From positions 584,761 to 648,760 of the forward strand of contig CAVWMF010000009.1 of NCBI GenBank assembly GCA_963756025.1: DNA of 64,000 bases, given 5' to 3'. Made by a program: the position numbers and the translations under genes. The number at the start of each line of letters is the position of its first letter. Positions within the stretch are counted from its first letter, which is position 1. Shown here in pieces: positions 35,089 to 44,427 of the stretch. The notes under the pieces are model-generated. The model saw only the letters and a program-made list of their open reading frames with translations, was not told where the DNA came from and made no database searches. The stretch is from Bog-473 sp963756025 (GTDB taxonomy: Bacteria > Actinomycetota > Acidimicrobiia > Acidimicrobiales > RAAP-2).

Positions 35089-36246
35089 ATGGCGGATGAA
35101 CAACCCGACACGTGGCGGGCCCGGCTCGGCGAGAATGCGGGTCGCCGGGGGGTGCCGTTGGCCACCATCGTCGTGGCCACCGCGGTGGCCATCGCGTTCA
35201 TCGATTTGAACGCAGCCCTCATCGTTGGGCTGTGGGTGCTGCGCAAGATCGTGCTCTACATCGTGATCGCATTCTTCCTCACCATGCTCCTCACGCCGGG
35301 GATGCGCTTCCTCAAACGAAGGGGGCTCTCCCACGGCGTTGCGGCCACGTTCGTCTTCCTCGGGGGGCTCCTCGTCATCGCCGGACTCGTCTATCTCTTC
35401 GCCGAGCCGCTGGTGACCAGCGCCGTGCACTTCGGGCATCAGATCCCCGATCTCATCAAGAACACCCGCAAGGGCCGGGGCCCGCTCGGCCGGCTGGTCT
35501 TCCGGCTCCACCTTCAGAAGTACCTGTCCGAGGGATCGGCCAAGATCACCAACCAGGTCACCAAGGTGCTGAAGCCCGCCACCGCCTTCTCCGTGGGCGC
35601 CGCCGCCCTCTCCACGCTCGTCACCGTCGGTTCGATCGCCGTTTTGACCTTCTTCAGCATGCTGGAATCCCCGCGTCTGTGGCACGGCTTTCTCGGCCTC
35701 TTCGGGCCGTCGACCGCGCTGCGCCTTGACCGGGTGATCAACGAGTCCGTACGTTCGGTGACCGGCTACATGCTGGGCAATTCCCTTACCTCGCTCATCG
35801 CCGGCGTGATCATGGGCATCAGCCTGGCCATCCTCGGGGTGCCCTTCGCACTCCTCCTCGGGGCTTTCGTGGCCCTCGTGGACCTGCTGCCCCTCGTCGG
35901 GGGCCTCCTCGCCGGGGTGCCGGTCGTCGTCATCGCAGCCATCCATTCGGTGCCGGCCGGCATCGCGATGCTGATCATCTTCCTCTCGTACCAGCAGCTC
36001 GAGAACCATGTCCTGAACCCGGTCATCATGAGCAAGACGGTCCGGCTCAATCCCTTCTGGGTCCTGCTGGCCGTGCTCGTCGGGGCCGCCCTAGGCGGCA
36101 GAGTGGGCTCTGACCTGGGCACCTTCGTCGGCGCCCTGATCGGGATCCCGCTCGGTGGAGCGATCCAGGTGGCCGTGCGGGAGTTCCGAAAGGGCCCCGG
36201 AGTGGTCACCACCGGCGGACCCCCCGAGGAGGTTTCGTACCCCTAG
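35089..36246 (+). CDS. AI-2E family transporter-like membrane protein
   Basis: The 385-residue protein has about eight membrane helices. The family pattern is visible: helix pair near residues 42-62, PDLIKNTRKG-type periplasmic stretch, then the C-terminal core LLGAFVALVDLLPLVGG and SYQQLENHVLNPVIMSKTV. Family members export autoinducer-2 or act as Na+/H+ antiporters; most are uncharacterised. It begins an apparent four-gene operon with the glycosyltransferase (one base between stop and next start) and a two-component pair. Confidence 0.88.
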   Translation: MADEQPDTWRARLGENAGRRGVPLATIVVATAVAIAFIDLNAALIVGLWVLRKIVLYIVIAFFLTMLLTPGMRFLKRRGLSHGVAATFVFLGGLLVIAGLVYLFAEPLVTSAVHFGHQIPDLIKNTRKGRGPLGRLVFRLHLQKYLSEGSAKITNQVTKVLKPATAFSVGAAALSTLVTVGSIAVLTFFSMLESPRLWHGFLGLFGPSTALRLDRVINESVRSVTGYMLGNSLTSLIAGVIMGISLAILGVPFALLLGAFVALVDLLPLVGGLLAGVPVVVIAAIHSVPAGIAMLIIFLSYQQLENHVLNPVIMSKTVRLNPFWVLLAVLVGAALGGRVGSDLGTFVGALIGIPLGGAIQVAVREFRKGPGVVTTGGPPEEVSYP

Positions 36247-36247
36247 A

Positions 36248-37033
36248 ATGACCTGGGTGCGGCCCCTGGTCATCATTCCGACATACAACGAGGCCGAGAA
36301 CATCGAGCGGATCCTGCACCGCATCGCCGAATCGTTGCCCGAAGCCGGGGTGCTGGTGGTCGACGACGGGAGCCCCGACGGGACCGGCGACATCGTCAAG
36401 AGCGTGGCGGCCGAACTGCCCGATGTCCACCTCATCGCCCGCCCCGGCAAGGCGGGTCTGGGCAGCGCCTACCGCACCGGGTTCGTGTGGGGCATACAGA
36501 ACGGCTACGACGTCCTCATCGAGATGGACGCCGACTTCTCCCACGATCCGGGCGCGCTGCCGGCTCTCGTGCAGCCCCTGCGCGAGGGCTACGACGTCGC
36601 CATCGGGTCGCGCTACGTGAAGGGCGGGCAGGTTCCCAACTGGGCCCGTCATCGCCACCTGCTCTCCGCCGGCGGTAACCGTTACGCCTCCATCGTCCTC
36701 GGTCTGCAGGTGTCCGACTCGACCGCCGGGTTCCGCGCCTATTCGGCGGACGTGTTGCGCAATCTCGACCTCGACCGGATCCGGGCCGAGGGTTACGGGT
36801 TCCAGATCGAGATGACCTACCGGGCCAAGCAGCACGGGGCCCGGATCAAAGAGGTGCCGATCACGTTCATCGAGAGGGTGGCCGGCGAGTCGAAAATGTC
36901 ATCACGCATCGTCTTCGAGGCACTCGCCCTCGTGAGCTGGTGGGGGCTGGGCCGCGCCGTGCGCGTCTTCCGCCACCCGGACCCACCAGTTTCCACCCCG
37001 ATCGGATCCGGCGAGCGAGTGCGGAGTACCTAG
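36248..37033 (+). CDS. GT2 polyprenol-phosphate mannosyltransferase (dolichol-phosphate-mannose synthase type)
   Basis: The 261-residue soluble glycosyltransferase has PTYNEAENIERIL at the start, VVDDGSPDGT, the DxD motif in LIEMDADFSHDP and SRYVKGG followed by the acceptor-side FIERVAGESKMS. This is the short DPM1/Ppm1-catalytic type without membrane segments. It probably charges a polyprenol carrier with mannose for lipoglycan synthesis or protein mannosylation. It follows the AI-2E gene by one base and precedes a response regulator by four. Confidence 0.9.
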   Translation: MTWVRPLVIIPTYNEAENIERILHRIAESLPEAGVLVVDDGSPDGTGDIVKSVAAELPDVHLIARPGKAGLGSAYRTGFVWGIQNGYDVLIEMDADFSHDPGALPALVQPLREGYDVAIGSRYVKGGQVPNWARHRHLLSAGGNRYASIVLGLQVSDSTAGFRAYSADVLRNLDLDRIRAEGYGFQIEMTYRAKQHGARIKEVPITFIERVAGESKMSSRIVFEALALVSWWGLGRAVRVFRHPDPPVSTPIGSGERVRST

Positions 37034-37037
37034 ACCC

Positions 37038-37745
37038 ATGGCCACCACCGAATTGCCCCTGCCGCGCATCCTCGTCGTCGACGACGAACCGAACATCGCT
37101 GAGCTGTTGTCGGTGGCGTTGCGCTTCGAGGGGTACGACGTGGCTTCGGCGGGGACAGGGACCGAGGCGCTGGACATGGCACGCACGTACCGTCCGCATC
37201 TCGTCATGCTCGATGTGATGTTGCCCGACCTCGACGGCAACGAGGTCGGACGGCGCTTGCGCCTCCAGGGCGACCAGGTGCCGATCGTCTTTCTGACGGC
37301 GCGCGACACCGTCCAGGACAAGGTCGAGGGACTCTCGCTCGGCGACGACTACGTCACCAAGCCGTTCAGCATCGAGGAGCTGATGGCCCGGGTCGCCGCC
37401 ATCCTGCGCCGGGCCGGCGAGGTTGACGCGGCCGACGCGTCCATCCTGCGCTTCGCCGACCTGACGATGCACATCGACACGCACGAGGTCTGGCGCCAGG
37501 ATCAGCCCATCGACCTCACCGCGACGGAGTTCAACCTCTTGCGGCACCTCCTCGAGAATCCCCGCCGCGTCATCTCCAAGTCCGAGCTCATCGACAACGT
37601 GTGGGGTTACGGATTCAGTGGCGACCCGAACATCGTCGAGACCTATATCAGCTATCTGCGCAAGAAGATCGACGCGGTAGAGCCCGCGCTCATCCACACC
37701 ATCCGACGAGTGGGATACACCCTCCGGCTGCCTAAAGAGACGTGA
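37038..37745 (+). CDS. OmpR-family response regulator
   Basis: The 235-residue regulator has VVDDEPN, phospho-acceptor D59 in VMLDVMLPD and lysine in VTKPFS, then a winged-helix domain (LTATEFNLLRHLLENP, ending IRRVGYTLRL). It resembles MtrA/TcrA/PrrA-like regulators of actinobacteria. Its stop overlaps the GTG start of the kinase gene as GTGA. Being in one operon with a mannosyltransferase suggests a link to the cell envelope. Confidence 0.93.
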   Translation: MATTELPLPRILVVDDEPNIAELLSVALRFEGYDVASAGTGTEALDMARTYRPHLVMLDVMLPDLDGNEVGRRLRLQGDQVPIVFLTARDTVQDKVEGLSLGDDYVTKPFSIEELMARVAAILRRAGEVDAADASILRFADLTMHIDTHEVWRQDQPIDLTATEFNLLRHLLENPRRVISKSELIDNVWGYGFSGDPNIVETYISYLRKKIDAVEPALIHTIRRVGYTLRLPKET

Positions 37746-39242
37746 CGCTGCAGCGGCGGCTGGTCGCCGTCATGTCGATCCTGCTCGTCGTCGGGCTCCT
37801 GGTGGCCGACATCGTCACCTACGTCTCGGTGCGTTCGTTCCTCTACGGCCGGGCCGACGAGACGTTGACCTCGTCGGAGGGGCTGGCCTTCAACTATGTG
37901 GCCTACGCCACCTTGCACAAGACGCCCCTGTCCGCCTCGGACCTGTCCCGCCACGTCTCGCCCGACGTCTACGTGCTCATCATCAACGCCAAGGGCAAGG
38001 ACATCGTGCGCCGCCCCTCGGGCTCACCGGCGCGGCCCAATCCCCAACCGCTGGTCTCGGGCGCCGTGCCGGTCCAGCTGGTGCCCGCGGTCACCTCGCA
38101 TACCTTCGGCCGCTACGCCGGCACGTTCCGCCCCGATCCCAATGCGGTGATCGTCGGGAGCAGGGGGGATCCGGACGGGCAGTATCGAGTCGTCGCGGTC
38201 AACGTGCCCCAGGGCACCATGTTCGTGGCGCTCTCGCTCAACCCGACCAACGACACGCTGGCCTCGCTGCGCCGGGTGGAGATCGTGGCCAGTATCGCCG
38301 TGCTGCTCGTGATGGGCTTCCTCGTGCTGTGGCTCGTGCGGCGTGATCTCCGGCCCCTGCGCGAGATGGCCAAGACGGCGGATGCCATCGCCTCGGGCGA
38401 TCTCGGCCGACGGGTGCCCCAGGAGACGCCGACGACGGAGGTCGGTCGCCTCGGCACGGCGCTGAACGAGATGCTGGCCCAGATCGAACGGGCCTTCGCC
38501 GAGAAATCGGCGTCCGAGGACCGCCTGCGCCAGTTCGTGGCCGACGCCTCGCACGAGCTCCGCACCCCGCTCACCTCCATCCGCGGGTACGCCGAGCTGC
38601 TCCGCCGGGGCGGTTTCTCCGACGAGGCGGGCACCCGTAAGGCACTCCAACGGGTCGAAGACGAGGCCAAGCGGATGGGGGGACTGGTCGAGGATCTCCT
38701 TTTGCTGGCGGAGCTCGATCGTGGCCGACCCCTCCTGGCCGAACCGGTCGGCCTCCACCGCATCTGCGCCGACGTGGTCGAGGACAGCAACGCGTTCGAC
38801 CACGAGCACACGCTGACCATGGGGCCGGGCAACGAGGTCGTCGTGCTCGGTGACCCCGAGCGCCTGACCCAGGTCGCCCACAACCTGGTCCGCAACGCGC
38901 TGATCCACACGCCGGCCGGGTCCAGCGTGCGGGTCTCGGTACGGGCCGAGCGCGGCATGGGCGTCCTGCGGGTCAGCGACAACGGCCCGGGCATGGATGC
39001 ACTCACCGCGTCAGCGCGTATTCGATCGCTTCTACCGGGAGGACCCGGGCCGCTCGGGGCCGGGCACCGGATTGGGCCTGGCCATCGTGCGGGCCATCGC
39101 GGTCGCGCTGGGCGGCACGGCGGAGGTGGAGCAGTCCCGGCCGGGCGAGGGCGCCACGGTGCTCGTGCGCATCCCCCTGGCGCCCTCGAGTGCGACCCCG
39201 CCCGCTCCGGGACCGGCTCGATCCCTACCGCAGGTGCGCTGA
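37742..39242 (+). CDS. Sensor histidine kinase, with a one-base frame shift near 39009
   Basis: Two membrane helices (about 10-28 and 180-200) flank a 150-residue extracellular region. A HAMP linker (RRDLRPLREM onward) leads to HisKA with H271 in SHELRTPLTSIRG, then the HATPase domain (N box VAHNLVRNALIHTP, G1 NGPGM). After GMDALTA the frame breaks; QRVFDRFYREDPGRSGPGTGLGLAIV continues in the +1 frame. Removing one T near 39009 joins them. The complete protein would be about 499 residues and ends 18 bases inside the convergent menF gene. Confidence 0.88.
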
Positions 39243-40514
39243 CCCTCCGGGCACGAGGGACTCGAGGACCGAGGAGAACTTGACGTCGGTCTCCGCTGCT
39301 TCGGCCTCGGGATCGGAGTCGGCCACCACGCCGGCGCCGGCACGGAGCGTGAGCGTCCGCTCGTCGGTGTGGAGCAGCGCGCTCCGGATGCCGATCATCC
39401 ATTCGCCGTCGCCGTGCGCATCGACCCATCCGACCGGCCCGGCCCAGTAGGCGCGCGGTGTCGGCTCCCCATCGGCGATGGTGGCCAGCGCGGCCTCCCG
39501 TGGCGTACCGCCCACCGCAGGGGTGGGATGCATGCGCTCGAGCAGTTCGAGGATCGTCGTATCCCCTTTCAGGCGGCCCTCGATGCGGGTGCCGAGATGG
39601 GCCACGGCCCGGAAGGCCACGAGGGACGGCTCGTCGGGCACCGTGAGCTCTGCACAGAACGGGCGCAGGGTGGCGGCGATGTCGTCGACGACGAACCGGT
39701 GCTCGGAATGGTCCTTGACCGACGCGGCCAACCGTCCCTGGGCGTCGGCGTCGGTACGGGCGGTCTCCCCGCGGGGGATCGTCCCGGCCAACGGATGACA
39801 CCAGACCCGGCGTCCGTGGCGGGCGATCAACAGCTCGGGGGAGGCGCCGAAGAAGGTGCCGTCGGGCACGGGGAACAAGAAGATCGTGCAGGCGGGCTCG
39901 TGCGCGCGGAGGCGGCGCAGGACGGCCGACACGGGCAGCGGGCCGCTGAGCTCGGCCGTCACACTCCGGGAGAGCACGACCTTTTCGAGCGCCGTGCCGT
40001 CGTGGCCCATCTGCTCGACGACGCGCCCCACCAGCTTGCTGTAGTCGGCCCGGGAGAGCTGGGGGGTCAGCGACGTGATGTCCACGTCCTGTGCCGTCCC
40101 GGTGACCTCGCCGTACTGCCAGATGACCGAGTCGAACAATTCGTCGGTGGCGGGGAGGGGCTGGTCGGCCGGCCCGACGGCCGTGGCCCAGCGGTGGGTC
40201 GAGCCGTCGGGACCGAGGGCGATTCCCATTGTGAAGCGGGGCACAATCAGATGGCCCGAGAACGTCTGGAGAAAGGGCAGCGCGCCGAGCGCCACGACAC
40301 CCGAGCCCGGCCGCCCCACCTGATCGTCACAGGGGATGGCCGCGAGCACCTCGGCGGCTTCGTGCGCTTCCACCAGCACGGCCGTGCCCCAGCCGACGAG
40401 GGTGAGCCCGGGCCGGTCGAAGAGCACGGTCGGGCGGCCGTCGAACTGCAGTGCGTCGGGCCCGTACTCGAGCGGCACGGTGCGGGCGTGCAACGGCTCG
40501 CGGCGCGAGATCAT
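39225..40514 (-). CDS. menF: Isochorismate synthase
   Basis: The 429-residue chorismate-utilising enzyme makes isochorismate, the first step to menaquinone. Typical motifs: LEKVVLSR with the catalytic lysine, FFGASPELLIARHG, HPLAGTIPRG, EHRFVVDDI, HPTPAVGGTPR and GAGVVADSDPEAE. It differs from TrpE in lacking the LLES-type tryptophan site. Its ATG overlaps the menG stop as ATGA, so the minus-strand operon is maoC-menG-menF. Confidence 0.92.
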   Translation of the reverse strand: MISRREPLHARTVPLEYGPDALQFDGRPTVLFDRPGLTLVGWGTAVLVEAHEAAEVLAAIPCDDQVGRPGSGVVALGALPFLQTFSGHLIVPRFTMGIALGPDGSTHRWATAVGPADQPLPATDELFDSVIWQYGEVTGTAQDVDITSLTPQLSRADYSKLVGRVVEQMGHDGTALEKVVLSRSVTAELSGPLPVSAVLRRLRAHEPACTIFLFPVPDGTFFGASPELLIARHGRRVWCHPLAGTIPRGETARTDADAQGRLAASVKDHSEHRFVVDDIAATLRPFCAELTVPDEPSLVAFRAVAHLGTRIEGRLKGDTTILELLERMHPTPAVGGTPREAALATIADGEPTPRAYWAGPVGWVDAHGDGEWMIGIRSALLHTDERTLTLRAGAGVVADSDPEAEAAETDVKFSSVLESLVPGGSAHLR

Positions 40515-41233
40515 GGAACGGGGACACCGCCCTTTGTGGCGTACACGAGCTGACTGAGTCCTCCCGCGAGGGGTCGGATGCCGACACCGGAGTACCCGGC
40601 GTCGGACATCATGCGACGAAGGACCGGCGTGGCCGGCAGATAGGCCACCGACCGCGGCAGGTAGTCGTAGGCGTCGCGATCCGACAACGCGGCGCCGAGA
40701 CGGGGGACGACCTTGTTGAACCAGACGTCGTAGCCGGCACGCAGGACGGTGGAGCGGGGTGCATCGACCTCGAGGATGGCAACACGCCCCCCGGGACGGA
40801 GCACCCGTGCCGTCTCCTTCAGCGCGCCGGCGAGGTCGGTGAAATTGCGCAGGGCGTACCCGCAGACGAGGCCGTCAAAGGTGCCGTCGGGAAAGGGGAG
40901 CCCGCTGCAGTCCGCCTGCAGCAGCGGCGCGCCGGTGCGGTTGGCCGCGAGCATGCCGCCGCTGAGGTCGGCGCCGATGACCCGGTAGTGGCGGCGCTGG
41001 GCGAGGCGCGTGAGATCGCCGGTGCCGCAGGCGACGTCGAGCAGGAGTGAGCCCTCGGGGAGGGCGAGGGCGGCGACCGTGTCGCGGCGCCACGTCTGAT
41101 CGAGCCCGAACGTCATGAGCCGGTTGACGAGATCGTACCGGGGCGCGATGGCGTCGAACATGGAGCGGACGCGTGCTGTCTTCTCCTCGCCCTGGGGGAG
41201 CAGCTCCCTGGCCAGATCGGTGCCGGGGCTCAC
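40511..41233 (-). CDS. menG: Demethylmenaquinone methyltransferase (UbiE/MenG family)
   Basis: The 240-residue SAM-dependent methyltransferase shows MFDAIAPRYDLVNRLMTFG, the SAM site LLDVACGTGDLT, the UbiE pattern GYALRNFTD and the PGGR motif after it. GTG 41233 is chosen because it begins two bases after the maoC stop; the frame is open upstream within maoC without similarity. Pairing with isochorismate synthase supports menaquinone rather than ubiquinone methylation. Confidence 0.92.
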   Translation of the reverse strand: MSPGTDLARELLPQGEEKTARVRSMFDAIAPRYDLVNRLMTFGLDQTWRRDTVAALALPEGSLLLDVACGTGDLTRLAQRRHYRVIGADLSGGMLAANRTGAPLLQADCSGLPFPDGTFDGLVCGYALRNFTDLAGALKETARVLRPGGRVAILEVDAPRSTVLRAGYDVWFNKVVPRLGAALSDRDAYDYLPRSVAYLPATPVLRRMMSDAGYSGVGIRPLAGGLSQLVYATKGGVPVP

Positions 41234-41235
41234 GC

Positions 41236-41691
41236 TCAGCGGAAGTAGCGGTAGACCACTTGCGCCACGCAGGCCGGCTTGGGCGCGTCCCGCACTTCGA
41301 ACACCATGTCGTAGGTCACCTGCACGCCGCCCTCGACATCCTCGGCGTTGGCGATGGTCACACCCATGCGCAAATCGGAACCGACGGGCACCGGCGTCGG
41401 GAAGCGGATCTTGTTGGCTCCGTAGTTGACGCCGAACTTCATGTTGTCCACGCGGATGATCTTGCTGAGCAGATTGGGCGCCAGGGAGAGGGTCAGATAG
41501 CCGTGCGCGATGGCGCCGCCGAAGGGACTCTCCTTGGCGCGCTCGGGGTCGACGTGGATCCATTGGTGGTCATCGGTCGCCTCGGCGAAGAGATTGACCC
41601 GTTCCTGCGTGATCGTCTGCCACTCGGAGTAGCCGATCTGCTTGCCGACGAGGTCGTGGAATGCCTCGAGGCCGTCGACGATGGTGGTCAT
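41236..41691 (-). CDS. MaoC-like hot-dog dehydratase
   Basis: The 151-residue protein is a MaoC/NodN-type (R)-enoyl-CoA hydratase. The hydratase motif is visible as ATDDHQWIHVDPERA with the Asp/His pair, followed by GAIAHGYLTLSL. It is the first gene of the operon with menG and menF, two bases upstream of menG. Its reaction in this setting is unknown; it may simply be co-expressed. Confidence 0.85.
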   Translation of the reverse strand: MTTIVDGLEAFHDLVGKQIGYSEWQTITQERVNLFAEATDDHQWIHVDPERAKESPFGGAIAHGYLTLSLAPNLLSKIIRVDNMKFGVNYGANKIRFPTPVPVGSDLRMGVTIANAEDVEGGVQVTYDMVFEVRDAPKPACVAQVVYRYFR

Positions 41692-41774
41692 GGTGGTTCG
41701 CTCCTTCTCGGGTCCTGGTCGTGATCACCCTACCCATCGCCGGCGGGTGGCCCGGGATCACTACGCTTGTGGAA

Positions 41775-42488
41775 GTGCCTGATCCGCTCCAATTCCATCA
41801 GCATCGTGATGTCCGGGGCGGTGGGGCGAGAGCGGCTGTTTTCGGTCTGAGCGACGGCCTGGTCACCAATATCTCGCTCGTGCTCGGCGTCGCCGGCGCC
41901 AGTCCCGGCGGCCAGATCGTCCGGCTGGTCGGGGTGGCGGGTCTGGTCGCCGGCGCCTTCTCCATGGGGGCGGGGGAGTACCTCTCGATGGCGGCCCAGC
42001 GTGAGCTCCTCCAGCGCGAGCTCGACGTGGAACGAGAGTCCCTCTCGCAGAGCCCCGAAGGTGAGGCGCAGGAGCTCATCGGTATGTACGAGGAGCGTGG
42101 CATCGCCCCCGACGTCGCCCGAGACATGGTGCACGAGGTCATGGCGGATCCGGAGTTGGCCCTCGAGACGCACGCCCGGGAAGAGCTCGGCATCAGCCCG
42201 ACAAATCTCGGCTCCCCCGTGCAGGCAGCCGTGTCCTCGTTCGTGTCGTTCGCACTCGGGGCGTTCATCCCTCTCGTCCCGTGGCTCATCACCAGTGGTA
42301 CGGCGGCGATCGTGGCATCGATCATTCTCACCGCGGTGGCGTCCTTGGCGGTGGGCGTCGTGCTGGCGACGTTCACGCACCGTTCCCGCGTGCGCTCCGC
42401 GCTGCGCCAATTGGCCATTACGGCAGTGGCCGCCGGAGTGACCTATGGGATCGGGCGGGCGATCGGCACCGGGACGAGCACGGGCTGA
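41775..42488 (+). CDS. VIT1/CCC1-family iron/manganese transporter
   Basis: The 237-residue protein carries the family signature FGLSDGLVTNISLVLG in the first helix, AGAFSMGAGEYLSM in the second, a charged cytoplasmic stretch (about 80-145) rich in Glu, and three further helices. It may export or store Fe(II)/Mn(II). GTG 41775 gives VPDPLQFHQH; the His-rich start is typical of the family. It abuts the convergent mshD gene with no spacer. Confidence 0.87.
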   Translation: MPDPLQFHQHRDVRGGGARAAVFGLSDGLVTNISLVLGVAGASPGGQIVRLVGVAGLVAGAFSMGAGEYLSMAAQRELLQRELDVERESLSQSPEGEAQELIGMYEERGIAPDVARDMVHEVMADPELALETHAREELGISPTNLGSPVQAAVSSFVSFALGAFIPLVPWLITSGTAAIVASIILTAVASLAVGVVLATFTHRSRVRSALRQLAITAVAAGVTYGIGRAIGTGTSTG

Positions 42489-43418
42489 TCAGCTCTCCGG
42501 CACTCGCATATACGACCGGTCCACGTGGTCGATGGTGAAGCCGAGTGAGGTGTACAGCTTCACTGCGGTTGTGTTCGAGGAGGTCGTGTACAACATGCCG
42601 ATGGTGATGCCCTTGTTTGCGATCCACTGCAAACCGGCGACCGTCAGCGCCCGCCCCCACCCCTGGCTGTGCCGTGCGGGATTGACCGAAATGACGTAGA
42701 TCTCGCCCATGACGGGCGTGCTGTCGAGATGCAACTTGTCCCAGCACGAGCCGATCAATCCGGTGCCGTCCTCACTGTCGGCGATCAGGAACGCCTCGGG
42801 ATCGAACCACGCCGCCGCCGTGCGCTCGTGGAGATCCTCGAGGGTCCAGGCACCCTGCTCGGGGTGGTCGGCAAAGGCCAGGTTGTTGATGGCGAGCCAG
42901 GCCTCGTCGTCCTTACCGGGTTCGAAGGCACGGGTGACCACGGGACGGCTCCCCGCCACGATTTCTGCGGGGAGGGGGAGTGGCACCCGCATCTGCAGGA
43001 GGTCCCGCTCGGGCCTGAACCCGAGCCGTGCGGCGCCGGCGTCGTCGCGGTCCGTGGCCTGCATGAGCCAGAGGCGCACCGGATGCCCGGAGTGCAGGTG
43101 GTCTGCCTGCTCGAGGGCGGTTCTGAGCAGCTCCGTCTTGATGTCGTCCTTCTCTTCCCGGTGGAGGGGATCGACGGCGACATGGAGGGCCGTTGCGCCA
43201 TCGATGGCGGGAGTGATGAAGGCACAACCGACAAGTGCGTCGCCTTCGTAGCCGAGGACGGCCCGTGCCCCGTGCCCCCCGAGGTCCCGGCGAGCGGCGG
43301 CGGCCCCTTGAGGTTCGGCGAGCGCCGGATGACCGTCGAACGCTTCGCATCGAGCCAGGAGGGCGGAGAGATCCGCAAGGTGGGCGTCATCGAGTTCGCT
43401 CAGGGCGAGCACGTTCAT
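42489..43418 (-). CDS. mshD: Mycothiol synthase
   Basis: The 309-residue protein has two GNAT acetyltransferase domains (about 1-145 and 160-309). The second keeps the acetyl-CoA loop in VISVNPARHSQGWGRALTVAGL and ends with SNTTAVKLYTSLGFTIDHVD, the usual MshD pattern. It acetylates the cysteine amine in the last step of mycothiol synthesis, the actinobacterial thiol. This is the strongest taxonomic marker in the window. It is divergent from nth by 30 bases. Confidence 0.88.
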   Translation of the reverse strand: MNVLALSELDDAHLADLSALLARCEAFDGHPALAEPQGAAAARRDLGGHGARAVLGYEGDALVGCAFITPAIDGATALHVAVDPLHREEKDDIKTELLRTALEQADHLHSGHPVRLWLMQATDRDDAGAARLGFRPERDLLQMRVPLPLPAEIVAGSRPVVTRAFEPGKDDEAWLAINNLAFADHPEQGAWTLEDLHERTAAAWFDPEAFLIADSEDGTGLIGSCWDKLHLDSTPVMGEIYVISVNPARHSQGWGRALTVAGLQWIANKGITIGMLYTTSSNTTAVKLYTSLGFTIDHVDRSYMRVPES

Positions 43419-43448
43419 GCGCGCACGTTAACCCGGTACCGTGACGGG

Positions 43449-44099
43449 GTGGGACGTCCCAGAACGCCGAAGGGTATGGCCCGGGTGGTGATGCAGCGCC
43501 TGGCGGAGGAGTATCCCGGGACGGCGAAGGAGCTGTGCGCCCTCACGCACGACTCTCCGTTCCAATTGCTGGCGGCGACGATTTTGTCGGCCCAGAGCAC
43601 CGACGTCCGGGTCAATATGGTGACGCCCGCACTCTTCGCCGCCTACCCGGACCCGGCCTCATTGGCCCGCGCCAACCCCGAGGAGCTCGAGGAGATCATC
43701 CACTCGACCGGGTTCTTCCGCGCCAAGGCCCGCAGCCTCATCGGGATGGCGGCGGCACTCGAGGAGCGCTTCGGCGGAGAGGTGCCGACGGAGCTCGATG
43801 ATCTCGTCACCGTGCCGGGGGTCGGGCGCAAGACCGGAAACGTGGTCCGCAGCTGTGCCTTCGGTCTGCCCGGTCTCCCGGTCGACACGCACGTCCTGCG
43901 GCTCAGCAAGCGCCTGGGTCTCACGAAACTCAGTGACCCCGTCAAGGTCGAGCACGAGCTGAATGCGCTGGTCCCCCCAGCCGAACGGGGAGCGTTCAGC
44001 CTCCGCCTGATCCTGCACGGACGGGCGGTCTGCCTCGCCCGTCGACCAGCGTGCATCCGCTGCATCCTGGCCGACATCTGCCCGAGCTCGACGATCTAG
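43449..44099 (+). CDS. nth: Endonuclease III (DNA glycosylase/AP lyase)
   Basis: The 216-residue base-excision repair enzyme has the helix-hairpin-helix VPGVGRKTGN with catalytic K128, D146 in VDTHVLRL and a complete 4Fe-4S cluster motif C195-x6-C202-x2-C205-x5-C211 at the end. GTG 43449 gives the start GRPRTPKGMARV; ATG 43476 is an alternative that would leave out nine residues. A GC-rich hairpin some 217 bases downstream may end its transcript. Confidence 0.94.
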   Translation: MGRPRTPKGMARVVMQRLAEEYPGTAKELCALTHDSPFQLLAATILSAQSTDVRVNMVTPALFAAYPDPASLARANPEELEEIIHSTGFFRAKARSLIGMAAALEERFGGEVPTELDDLVTVPGVGRKTGNVVRSCAFGLPGLPVDTHVLRLSKRLGLTKLSDPVKVEHELNALVPPAERGAFSLRLILHGRAVCLARRPACIRCILADICPSSTI

Positions 44100-44315
44100 C
44101 CCGGCTCTACCTCGGCGCTGCCGGAACCTACGGGACCGGTCTCGTTCGCTGCCCGCCAGGCGGCTCCTCTGCGTCTGGCATATTCGTGACAAATCCCGGC
44201 TCGATGACGCCTCAAACTCGTATTCCTGGGATTACACTTAGATTCTGGAACCGGTTCCCGCCACCTGGTTCCGGTCAGGGCCGTCGATGGGATCCGCCTC
44301 CCGGACGGTCCGTCC

Positions 44316-44341
44316 GATGCCGGCCCCTCGGGGCCGGCATC
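44316..44341 (+). terminator. Strong GC hairpin, probable terminator after nth
   Basis: GATGCCGGCCCC and GGGGCCGGCATC form a perfect 12-bp stem around a two-base loop, followed closely by GGTTTAC. It lies 216 bases after the nth stop and 86 bases before the antitoxin, so it may insulate the toxin-antitoxin promoter. Confidence 0.6.
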
Positions 44342-44397
44342 GGTTTACTACGAGGTCGCTGCGGCCTTTTGCCTCCAGACCTTGGGTTGGCCCAAAG

Positions 44398-44420
44398 TGG
44401 TAGTACTGAAGGTGTTACCA
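44398..44420 (+). promoter_or_regulatory. Candidate operator before the antitoxin gene
   Basis: TGGTA (44398-44402) and TACCA (44416-44420) form an inverted repeat ending seven bases before the antitoxin ATG. Ribbon-helix-helix antitoxins usually bind such a site and repress their own operon, so this is a reasonable autoregulatory operator. A nearby TTGGG/CCCAA repeat (44382-44395) may be part of it. There is little room for a ribosome-binding site between operator and ATG, so the transcript may be leaderless or nearly so. Confidence 0.4.
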
Positions 44421-44427
44421 TTTTTCG

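Larger units (their letters stand above)
44100..44427. other. 328-base gap between nth and the antitoxin gene
   Basis: No gene is seen. The stretch is visibly poorer in G+C than its surroundings. It holds a perfect 12-bp palindrome GGAACCGGTTCC (44247-44258), a 12-bp hairpin (44316-44341) and an imperfect inverted repeat just before the antitoxin start. It marks the left edge of the accessory segment that carries the antitoxin, decayed toxin and HNH endonuclease. No tRNA or integrase was found at the edge. Confidence 0.65.

Noticed and set aside
44247..44258. Perfect palindrome GGAACCGGTTCC as an attachment or recombination site
   Set aside because: No integrase, tRNA end or second copy was found, so it is noted only as part of the gap.
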